In this document: one piece after another, positions 23,910-30,923 of the stretch
Layout: each line of letters opens with the position of its first letter
Position numbering within the stretch: the stretch's first letter is position 1
Assembly (NCBI GenBank): GCA_025455735.1
Contig: JALOMA010000005.1
Coordinates: forward strand, 1-32,426
Direction of reading: 5' to 3'
DNA from: Candidatus Kapaibacterium sp.
Lineage (GTDB): Bacteria; Bacteroidota; Ignavibacteria; Kapaibacteriales; Kapaibacteriaceae
Length of the DNA stretch: 32,426 bases
Position numbers and translations under genes: made by a program
The notes under the pieces: generated by a model
Told to the model about the DNA's origin: nothing
Databases searched by the model: none
Seen by the model: the letters and a program-made list of their open reading frames with translations, nothing else

Positions 23910-25103
23910 GTGTCTGAAGTCCAGCGCCTCCATGAACAATATATGCGTCTCGCTCTCGACGAGGCACGCCTTGCAGCAGCCTACGGAGAGGTTCCCGTAG
24001 GTGCAGTAGTCGTTCGTGACGGGATTGTTCTTGCAGCGGCTGGTAATAGGATCGAGGCAGCGAATAATCCTTTGGGACATGCCGAGATGATTGCCATCCA
24101 GAGGGCATCAGCGCAGGTTGGGTCCAGATACCTTGATGACTGCACGTTATACGTTACGCTGGAGCCGTGTACGATGTGTGCTGGTGCTATCGCTTTGGCC
24201 CGCATTACACGCGTCGTGTACGGAGCGTCGGAATCGAAAACTGGTGCCTGTGGTTCGATGTATGACGTGTTTGGAGACCCTCGTCTTCCTCACAGAACCA
24301 TCGTGAGAAGCGGTATACTGGCAGATGAGTGTTCGAAGGTTCTAACGGAGTTCTTCCAGGAGCGTCGGCGAGAAGAATCTCTCCCGCCGCAGGTACAGAA
24401 AGAACCAACGGCCAGTGGGGTGCTCACACTTGTTCCCACGCCAGTCGGCAACATCGAGGACATCACTGCACGGTCTCTCAAGGCGCTCCGTGAAGCCGAC
24501 GTCATTCTCTGCGAGGATACGCGTCACACGGGGCAACTTCTTGCTCGATATGGTAAGGTCAAGGCTGCACTGGTAAGCAATCATGACCACAACGAGCGTG
24601 AACGCGCAGGCACCGTGGTGCGGCTCCTTAGCGAAGGTAGGCGCGTCGTGTTGGTAAGCGATGCTGGTACGCCAGCGATTTCGGACCCTGGCTACCGAAC
24701 GGTAAGGGCCTGTCTGGAAGCTGGACTTGACGTTCGTGCATTGCCAGGATCAACGGCTTTGATTCCAGCGTTGGCTGCTTCGGGTTTGCCTACGGATAGA
24801 TTCGTCTTTGCAGGGTTTCCACCAACGAAGAAGTCTGCACGGCCCTTATGGCTGTCGGAACTCCTTGCTACTGGTCATACTATTGTGCTCTATGAGTCAC
24901 CATATCGTGTAGGATTGCTCCTCGATGAACTCCTGACGATTGGCCCGCGGGATCGGATCATGTGTATCGCACGTGAGATCAGCAAGATCCACGAGGAGTT
25001 CATACGTGGTACTGTGGAGCACGTGTCCCTTGTGGTTGCGGAGCGCGGAGGTATAAAAGGTGAATGTGTTGTGATACTTGATGGCGATCGGACGGAGACC
25101 TAA
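23910..25103 (+). CDS. tadA-rsmI: TadA-RsmI fusion: tRNA adenosine deaminase plus 16S rRNA 2'-O-methyltransferase
   Basis: One 397-residue reading frame joins two enzymes. Residues 1-155 are TadA (A34 to inosine in tRNA-Arg): GEVPVGAVVV, zinc ligand His57 and catalytic Glu59 in HAEM, zinc ligands Cys87 and Cys90 in PCTMC. Residues 170-397 are RsmI (2'-O-methylation of C1402 in 16S rRNA, SAM-dependent): LVPTPVGNIEDIT, CEDTRHTGQLL, VSDAGTPAISDPGY (249-262), FAGFPPTK, YESPYR, KGECVVI. A charged linker (156-169) connects them. The GTG at 23910 gives MSEVQRLHEQYMRLAL, aligning with E. coli TadA's start; TTG 23880 and ATG 23943 are alternatives. An internal GTG at 24420 starts RsmI, so separate translation is possible. 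tmk follows after two bases. Confidence 0.9.
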   Translation: MSEVQRLHEQYMRLALDEARLAAAYGEVPVGAVVVRDGIVLAAAGNRIEAANNPLGHAEMIAIQRASAQVGSRYLDDCTLYVTLEPCTMCAGAIALARITRVVYGASESKTGACGSMYDVFGDPRLPHRTIVRSGILADECSKVLTEFFQERRREESLPPQVQKEPTASGVLTLVPTPVGNIEDITARSLKALREADVILCEDTRHTGQLLARYGKVKAALVSNHDHNERERAGTVVRLLSEGRRVVLVSDAGTPAISDPGYRTVRACLEAGLDVRALPGSTALIPALAASGLPTDRFVFAGFPPTKKSARPLWLSELLATGHTIVLYESPYRVGLLLDELLTIGPRDRIMCIAREISKIHEEFIRGTVEHVSLVVAERGGIKGECVVILDGDRTET

Positions 25104-25105
25104 CC

Positions 25106-25732
25106 ATGTTCATTTCGTTTGAAGGAATAGATGGAAGTGGAAAGAGCACTCAGCTGACGTTGTTACGGTCGTGGCTGGAAGAACATGGGCATCAGGTGGT
25201 CACCGTTCGAGAACCCGGAGCAACGGCACTTTCGGAGAGCATTCGGGCTATTCTGTTAAGCAACAAGCAGAGCATTACTGCATCGGCGGAACTCCTCCTG
25301 TTCAGCGCAGCGCGCGTTCAGCTGGTGGAAAAGGTCATCGTTCCAGAGCTTGCCGCAGGCAAGATCGTGCTTTGTGATCGGTACGCAGATTCAACGACGG
25401 CCTATCAAGGGTATGGGCGAATGTTGAGTATGGCGGATGTTGACACCTGTAACAAGCTTGCCACGAAGCTAGTCATGCCGACCATCACCGTCCTGATTGA
25501 CGTTCCATATGAGCAGGCCCAGCTTCGCATGAACTTCCATGCCGGCGACGGTCCAGATCGAATGGAACGCTCCGGGCCAGAGTTTTTTGAGCGCGTTCGT
25601 GCAGGGTACCTGCAGATGGCCCAACAAGAACCGAACCGCTTTCTCGTACTCGACGGACTGCAGGACCGGCAAACGCTCCATCATGCCATTGTGCACTGTG
25701 TTCGTGACAGACTACAGGCAGTGGCAGGGTGA
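25106..25732 (+). CDS. tmk: Thymidylate kinase
   Basis: The 208-residue enzyme phosphorylates dTMP to dTDP in the cytoplasm. The P-loop is FEGIDGSGKST (residues 5-15). The substrate-binding REPGATALSESIR segment replaces the usual REPGGTPLGExIR. The DRY motif is in LCDRYADSTTAYQGYGR, and a lid-like region follows (RMERSGPEFFERVRAGY). Its length is normal for bacterial Tmk. GGAG stands eight bases before the ATG. It starts two bases after the tadA-rsmI stop, so the two genes are cotranscribed. The T9SS metalloprotease begins 49 bases downstream. Confidence 0.95.
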   Translation: MFISFEGIDGSGKSTQLTLLRSWLEEHGHQVVTVREPGATALSESIRAILLSNKQSITASAELLLFSAARVQLVEKVIVPELAAGKIVLCDRYADSTTAYQGYGRMLSMADVDTCNKLATKLVMPTITVLIDVPYEQAQLRMNFHAGDGPDRMERSGPEFFERVRAGYLQMAQQEPNRFLVLDGLQDRQTLHHAIVHCVRDRLQAVAG

Positions 25733-25781
25733 AAAATCCGTAACTTAACGTTCTTAGGACATTCGGAATCGGGACAACACC

Positions 25782-28370
25782 ATGAAGAATATAGTACTTC
25801 CGCTGATCTGCCTTGTGGCCTCAGTTACAGTGGGCGTATCGACAGGTTGGGCACAAGTGGCCAAGAGCGTTGACGCTCGGACTGTTTTTAGCATAACCCC
25901 AGCCAAACAATTGGAGCACATCCAGGAACTTGGATTCATGCGCACCATGACGATGCGTAACGATGCCGCACAAGCAGCATTCGGCGACCGTCCTGAACGC
26001 CTTACACTCTCCAATTTCCCACTTCCTACAACGGAACAAGGTACATTGGTTCTCAAGAGAACGAGCGCCGTCTTTGACGCAAACACGGAGTTCATTTCGT
26101 ACGAAAAGAATGGTCCTCAGCGCGTGAAGGTAACCCCTGTGACGTCCTATCGGGGATATGTGGACGGGGATCCTTCGTCGATGGTTTCTTTGCACTACAG
26201 CAATGGTGGATCCCTTGTTGGAGTTATTCAGCATGCTGGACGTCGCATTTTGCTTGATCGAAACTTGTCCGAGCGTGCAAAAGCGGCGGAAACGCCCCTT
26301 GTCGTTGGTGATGAACAGGCTCTTTTGAGGGAAAACCCACTAAGCAACTTCCTCTGCGGCTCTGATGAAAAATCGTATAGTGACGAAAGTGTACGACGTG
26401 CTCTTGAAACTGCCACACCATCGAAGCCGGTCGAATTCATGCAGGAGGAAGATCTTCGCGAGCTGAACCTTGCCGTCGTGCTGAAGGAAGATCTTGACGT
26501 AACCATGAAGAGTCGTGGTTTCAACGACGAGCAGATCTTCCAGTACTTCGCAACGATCATAGCGTGCATGAATCAGACGTATGAAGAAGAAATGAGCACG
26601 CGTTTCTACATTGGTCACTTCAGAAAGTACACGACCGACAATCCATCTCCATACTTCAGTGATGGCACCGATCCTGGCGCACTGCTCGAAGAGTTTTCCC
26701 AAGACTGGGCACAGAACAACTCCAGCGGTGCGACTGCCGTTCAGCGTGATCTTGCCCACCTCTTTACCTTGATTCGACCTGTCAATGGCGGCTTTATTGG
26801 CGGCATTGCCTACGGCGGCGGAGGTGGTCCGAACTTGTGCAACAATACATTCCGAGGCAGCTACGCCGTCAGTACAGTGTACGTCAACGCCAACACAGAG
26901 CTTCCTGGCCGGCCAACTGTGGCGAATGCCTTTACATGGGACTATTTTGTTATCGCCCATGAAATTGGTCACAACATCGGTGCTTGGCATACCCATAACT
27001 GTGCATGGGGAGCAGACGCACGCGATACATGCCAGCTTCAACGGGATGGTACGGATGCTTGCTTCAACAACGAAGCACTCCGCCGCGTGCGACCTGGTAC
27101 GATCATGAGTTACTGTCACCTCGTCAACGGAAGCACAACGCCATTCACGTTCGGCCGCGCTGTTGCAGCACGCATGCGTACGTGGATTGAGCGAGCCGCA
27201 TGCGCTCGTAAGCCCACACAACCCGTGTTGGAGATTACCTCGCCACGTGGACAGCAAGCGTTCATCGCCGGTTCCAAGATGCAGATTCGCTGGTCGAGTG
27301 CTCGTGTTTCGAATGTTCGCCTTGAGTATCGTGAGTCATCCGAAGCGTCGTGGACAACCATTGTTCCGTCGGTTCCAGCCGCTGATCGCCTCTATGAATG
27401 GACTATTCCCCCCATCACAGCATCAGAGCTGATCATTCGAGCAATTGACCCAAGCCAACCTACCGTAGGGGATACTACCCTTGCATCGTACAGTATTCAG
27501 CGTTCCATCTCTGTTACCAATCCGAGTGGTGGCGAACGACTTCCGACTGGCTCGACCTTCCAAATACGGTGGACACGCACGTCGACGGTACCCTCCGTGC
27601 ATCTAGAATTCAGTACAAATGGTACGACGTGGGAGCGATTGGCGAGTAACCTGACGGAGACACAGTTTCAGTGGACTGTTCCCAATGCATCCACGGAGTC
27701 GGCCCGTATTCGTGTCGTTTCTTCGGCAAATGCTGAACTCACGGCTGAATCCGGCGATTTCTCCATCGGTCAGCCACGATTCCAGCTCATCTTACCGCGC
27801 TCGACCGACTCTCTCTGCAACAATCAGGAAAACCAATTCCGCTGGTCTGGCGACTTCATTCAGAACATTCGAATCCAGTTTTCGATCAATGGTGGTGCCA
27901 ACTGGCAAAATGCCATCAGCGTGCTGAACGTGCCCGTGGCGAGTGGTCAGGTCTTCTCTGTAGGTTCTGCATTGAGAAATGTTGCTGCCGGAACACTACT
28001 CTCCCTTCGTGTTGTGGCGACTACGGATGCCAATACACCGCTTGCAACGCTCGACGGTCTTCGCGTGGCACAGTGTGGGGACGTTTCCAGTGCCGACGCA
28101 GACGAGGTTGGAGATATCGTTGTTGAAACGATCACCTTGAATGGAGACGTCGCTCAAGCGCGTATTGTATCCCCAATCCAAACCATGGCTTCGTTTGATG
28201 TTGTTGCCATGGATGGTACCATTGTGCGCCTGAAAGACAACGCAGAGCTTCAAGCAGGAACACCTACGATCGTGCCAATGTCCGTTGCGTCCTTGCCGTC
28301 AGGTGCCTACCGTGTTGTTGTACGCTCTGGAACCACCGTTGCAACGTATCCGTTAAGTATCGCTCGCTGA
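25782..28370 (+). CDS. T9SS-sorted zinc metalloprotease (reprolysin-like, M12-type)
   Basis: The 862-residue secreted protease has a signal peptide (about 1-24, ...GVSTGWAQ), a propeptide-like region (25-215) and a metzincin catalytic domain (about 215-485). The zinc motif is HEIGHNIGAWH (393-403; His393, Glu394, His397, His403) and the Met-turn is Met442 in GTIMSYCH. Three beta repeats follow (about 488-580, 581-670, 672-770; motifs ITSPRGQQAFIAGSKMQIRW and VTNPSGGERLPTGSTFQIRW), like the Kre9-type N-terminal module of the two Ig proteins. A sorting domain ends SGAYRVVVRSGTTVATYPLSIAR. It probably degrades external protein. There is no hairpin in the 22-base gap to the proline dehydrogenase start; the nearest one lies inside that gene. 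Confidence 0.93.
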   Translation: MKNIVLPLICLVASVTVGVSTGWAQVAKSVDARTVFSITPAKQLEHIQELGFMRTMTMRNDAAQAAFGDRPERLTLSNFPLPTTEQGTLVLKRTSAVFDANTEFISYEKNGPQRVKVTPVTSYRGYVDGDPSSMVSLHYSNGGSLVGVIQHAGRRILLDRNLSERAKAAETPLVVGDEQALLRENPLSNFLCGSDEKSYSDESVRRALETATPSKPVEFMQEEDLRELNLAVVLKEDLDVTMKSRGFNDEQIFQYFATIIACMNQTYEEEMSTRFYIGHFRKYTTDNPSPYFSDGTDPGALLEEFSQDWAQNNSSGATAVQRDLAHLFTLIRPVNGGFIGGIAYGGGGGPNLCNNTFRGSYAVSTVYVNANTELPGRPTVANAFTWDYFVIAHEIGHNIGAWHTHNCAWGADARDTCQLQRDGTDACFNNEALRRVRPGTIMSYCHLVNGSTTPFTFGRAVAARMRTWIERAACARKPTQPVLEITSPRGQQAFIAGSKMQIRWSSARVSNVRLEYRESSEASWTTIVPSVPAADRLYEWTIPPITASELIIRAIDPSQPTVGDTTLASYSIQRSISVTNPSGGERLPTGSTFQIRWTRTSTVPSVHLEFSTNGTTWERLASNLTETQFQWTVPNASTESARIRVVSSANAELTAESGDFSIGQPRFQLILPRSTDSLCNNQENQFRWSGDFIQNIRIQFSINGGANWQNAISVLNVPVASGQVFSVGSALRNVAAGTLLSLRVVATTDANTPLATLDGLRVAQCGDVSSADADEVGDIVVETITLNGDVAQARIVSPIQTMASFDVVAMDGTIVRLKDNAELQAGTPTIVPMSVASLPSGAYRVVVRSGTTVATYPLSIAR

Positions 28371-28392
28371 TAACCTTCCGGAGTCCTGTTCC

Positions 28393-29295
28393 GTGCAACT
28401 CTTCAACAAGCTCGTCGTTGCTACGCTTCCTCTTGTTCCCAAATCCATCGTAAAAACAGTGGCCCGGCGATATATCGCCGGGCCTTTGCTTTCCGATGCC
28501 GTACACGTTACCCAGCAGCTTATGGCCAAGGGGGCATGTTCCACGATTGACGTCCTGGGTGAGTTTGTTTCCGAGCGCGACCGCGCTGTGCACGAAACAT
28601 CCACTGCGGCCTCTGTCGTGGAGGCAATACACTCCTATAATCTTGACAGTTACCTTAGTGTCAAGCTAACGTCGCTTGGCCTTGACATTGACGAGAATTT
28701 TGCCTACGAAAACGTGCGCATGCTGGCGAACAAGGCCAGGCACTATGGTCTACGGATGCGCATGGACATGGAGAACACTCCATATACTGACAGGACAATC
28801 GCATTCTACAAACGTCTACGTGCTGATGGTTACGATAACGTTGGCATCGTGCTGCAGGCATATCTCCATCGTACGGAAGCCGACATCCGTTCGCTTCTTG
28901 ACTACGCACCATCGGTGCGCCTCTGCAAGGGCATCTACGTAGAAGACGCTTCCGTTGCGATCAAGGATGCCAACGCAATTCGTTCCAATTACTCGTCCTT
29001 GCTACGCATCTTGGTCGATGGTGGAGCCTCCGTTCACATTGCCACACATGACGAGACTCTCATTGCCGACGCAGAACAGGTGGTTCGCCAGCGGAACCTC
29101 GATGCCAGCCGCTACGAATTTCAAATGCTGTTGGGTGTGCGCGAAGATCGTCGCGATGTGCTGATTCGGAATGGCCACCGCGTTCGCATCTATGTTCCTT
29201 TCGGCGAAGACTGGTATGGTTATTCTACTCGCCGCTTGAAGGAGAATCCACAAGTTGCAGGCTATGTTGCAAAAGCGGTGCTTACAGGGACATAA
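28393..29295 (+). CDS. Proline dehydrogenase
   Basis: The 300-residue FAD enzyme oxidises proline to pyrroline-5-carboxylate and feeds electrons to quinone. It has the monofunctional TIM-barrel pattern: SVKLTSLGLDID, MRMDMENT, VLQAYLHRTEAD, VRLCKGIYVE, HIATHDE, FQMLLGVREDR and RIYVPFGEDWYGYSTRRLKEN, the last binding FAD and substrate. The GTG start gives MQLFNKLVVATLPLVPKSIV, which matches the usual N-terminus from memory; CGGAG lies about nine bases upstream. It follows the metalloprotease by 22 bases, so peptides released by that enzyme could supply proline, though this is only inference. Codons 24-31 (ARRYIAGP) form a perfect 24-bp palindrome followed by TTTGCTTT. The next gene starts directly after this stop. 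Confidence 0.94.
   Translation: MQLFNKLVVATLPLVPKSIVKTVARRYIAGPLLSDAVHVTQQLMAKGACSTIDVLGEFVSERDRAVHETSTAASVVEAIHSYNLDSYLSVKLTSLGLDIDENFAYENVRMLANKARHYGLRMRMDMENTPYTDRTIAFYKRLRADGYDNVGIVLQAYLHRTEADIRSLLDYAPSVRLCKGIYVEDASVAIKDANAIRSNYSSLLRILVDGGASVHIATHDETLIADAEQVVRQRNLDASRYEFQMLLGVREDRRDVLIRNGHRVRIYVPFGEDWYGYSTRRLKENPQVAGYVAKAVLTGT
28461..28491 (+). terminator. Terminator-like palindrome inside the proline dehydrogenase gene
   Basis: Arms GGCCCGGCGATA (28461-28472) and TATCGCCGGGCC (28473-28484) form a perfect 24-bp palindrome followed by TTTGCTTT. RNA could fold as a GC-rich stem with a small central loop. It lies 90 bases after the metalloprotease stop and 68 bases into the proline dehydrogenase gene. 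It may end part of the protease transcripts or attenuate proline dehydrogenase. Its activity is inferred. Confidence 0.45.
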
Positions 29296-30186
29296 ATGGT
29301 TGTGAGACTCCTTTGGTGTAGCCTTTATGCGTTTGGACTCTATCTCCTGACGAGCTGTTCGGGTACCCATCCAGGTCAGCACGATACTGTGAACATTGCC
29401 ACCTTCAATGTTGAGTGGCTTGGTGACGGCAACCAAGACCGCAAGCCGCGCGGTGATGCGGACTATCTTGCCATCGCCGATCTGATGATCAAAACCGATG
29501 CGGACGTCCTGGCACTGCAGGAAATAGAAAACGAAGCCGCATTGCGCAAAGTCCTACGATACATGCCCGACTATACAGGCCTCGTGCTGGCTGGTGCTGG
29601 CCAACAGAATACCGCTGTCGTATGGAAACAGAACGCCGTCGCAATATCATCACTGGGACCTTGGACAGGCTTGGAGGTTGACCCCGGAAGAAGTCGTCCT
29701 GGCTTTGTCCTCTCTTGCAAGAAAGGATCCTTTGATTGGATCATGATGGTCGTCCATCTGAAAAGCACGTCGAGATTCGATTCCACAAATACTCTTCGCG
29801 AACGGTCCCGTGAAGTTCGAGCAGAACAGGCCAAGCGTCTCGTGGCATGGAGCGATAGTGTTCAGCGAGCTGGCAAGGAACAGGATGTTATCATCGCAGG
29901 GGACTTCAATGACTTTCCGGGTCGCAAACAGAATGCAACGTTGACCGCTCTTGTTGAATCCTCTTCACTGCATTTCCTAACTGCATCCGTGCGGAGCTGC
30001 CGCGATCCTAAACTCACGGCGATTGATCACATTGTTGCCTCGTCATCCGCCCGCGCCCGCTTCGTTGTTGGGTCCGAGAGGATTGACAATTTCCGCGACT
30101 TTCTCGACGCCCAAACATCCGAACAAGTGAGCGACCATTGCCCCGTAGTGGTAACATTCACCACGATTGGTCCGGACAACGACTAA
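29296..30186 (+). CDS. Endonuclease/exonuclease/phosphatase family lipoprotein
   Basis: The 296-residue lipoprotein (LTSC, Cys21) belongs to the EEP (DNase I-like) superfamily of metal-dependent phosphodiesterases. The motifs are NIATFNVEWLG (33-43, Asn38), LALQEIENE (Glu76, metal ligand), MVVHLKS (151-157), AGDFNDFPGR (201-210, Asp203/Asn205), AIDHIV and SDHCPVVVTF (catalytic His). All active-site residues are present. As an envelope lipoprotein it may degrade extracellular or periplasmic nucleic acid, but phosphatase substrates are possible. The ATG lies directly after the proline dehydrogenase stop, with AGGGA seven bases before it, so the genes are coupled. Its stop overlaps the convergent methyltransferase stop by four bases. 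Confidence 0.88.
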   Translation: MVVRLLWCSLYAFGLYLLTSCSGTHPGQHDTVNIATFNVEWLGDGNQDRKPRGDADYLAIADLMIKTDADVLALQEIENEAALRKVLRYMPDYTGLVLAGAGQQNTAVVWKQNAVAISSLGPWTGLEVDPGRSRPGFVLSCKKGSFDWIMMVVHLKSTSRFDSTNTLRERSREVRAEQAKRLVAWSDSVQRAGKEQDVIIAGDFNDFPGRKQNATLTALVESSSLHFLTASVRSCRDPKLTAIDHIVASSSARARFVVGSERIDNFRDFLDAQTSEQVSDHCPVVVTFTTIGPDND

Positions 30187-30920
30187 TCAATTGCTCGTAT
30201 TTCTAAGGCAACATGGCCTTTTCGGAAGGGGGCCTTGCCAACATCAGTGAGAATGGACGTGGAGTAACCCTGGCGAGCAATATCGAACGCCAAGTCAAGA
30301 AGATCGGATGGCTGTAGGAGCACCTGACGATGGTCTTCCACGCATTGCCTGGCAGGATGTTCGTCGTTGCCGTGACGTATGGTGGTGATAGTTCTATGCA
30401 GAACATCGCGATCAATCGACGCCTCAACCCGCACCGTAAACTGGGGATACGTTGCGGTCATGTCATGCTGGAGTTCCTCGGCGATACTCGTCAGCAATAC
30501 ATCGCACAGGAGGATTGCCGGGGAACGAAGTGAACCTATGCAACGCTGAATAGCGTGTGCCACGGCCCCTTTCCCATAGTCGGCAGAGTGTTGATAGGTC
30601 ATCGATTCTCCGATGGCGAGGATACCATCGCAGAGGGGAATTGTAACATCTGTTATTGTATCGACAGCAAATGTTGCAGTGGGAGCGGTCTTTCGTGCTT
30701 GGGCAATCATCGCAGAAGAAACATCAACGCCATGCACGCTATGTCCTAGGGACGCAAGTACGGCTGCTGATACACCGCTTCCGCAGCCTAGGTCGAAGAC
30801 ACGGGCGCGATGTTTACCCAGTGTGGAGAGCCGCTGATGCAAGTACGTGGCAGCATCGCGAGCCAACGTGCTGTAATGGGTATGATGGAGGGTGGCGAGG
30901 TCTTCACCGTAGAAGTGCAT
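30183..30920 (-). CDS. Class I SAM-dependent methyltransferase
   Basis: The 245-residue protein has a Rossmann-like SAM-binding fold: motif I VFDLGCGSGVSAAVLA (41-56), an acidic strand-2 end HGVDVSSAMIAQARK (about 62-77), and later ILAIGESMTYQ where DxxxAxxx or catalytic loops lie. The N-terminal FYGEDLATLHHTHYSTLARDAA resembles small-molecule methyltransferases of the Methyltransf_25 type. The substrate is unknown. It is encoded three bases after the GAF/GGDEF gene on the same strand, so the two are very likely cotranscribed. It ends against the EEP gene, with overlapping stops. Confidence 0.85.
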   Translation of the reverse strand: MHFYGEDLATLHHTHYSTLARDAATYLHQRLSTLGKHRARVFDLGCGSGVSAAVLASLGHSVHGVDVSSAMIAQARKTAPTATFAVDTITDVTIPLCDGILAIGESMTYQHSADYGKGAVAHAIQRCIGSLRSPAILLCDVLLTSIAEELQHDMTATYPQFTVRVEASIDRDVLHRTITTIRHGNDEHPARQCVEDHRQVLLQPSDLLDLAFDIARQGYSTSILTDVGKAPFRKGHVALEIRAID

Positions 30921-30923
30921 GTT

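Noticed and set aside
26340-27257. 305-codon antisense frame inside the metalloprotease
   Set aside because: It covers the catalytic HExxHxxGxxH region of a well-supported gene and has a Cys/Arg/His-rich, motif-free product.
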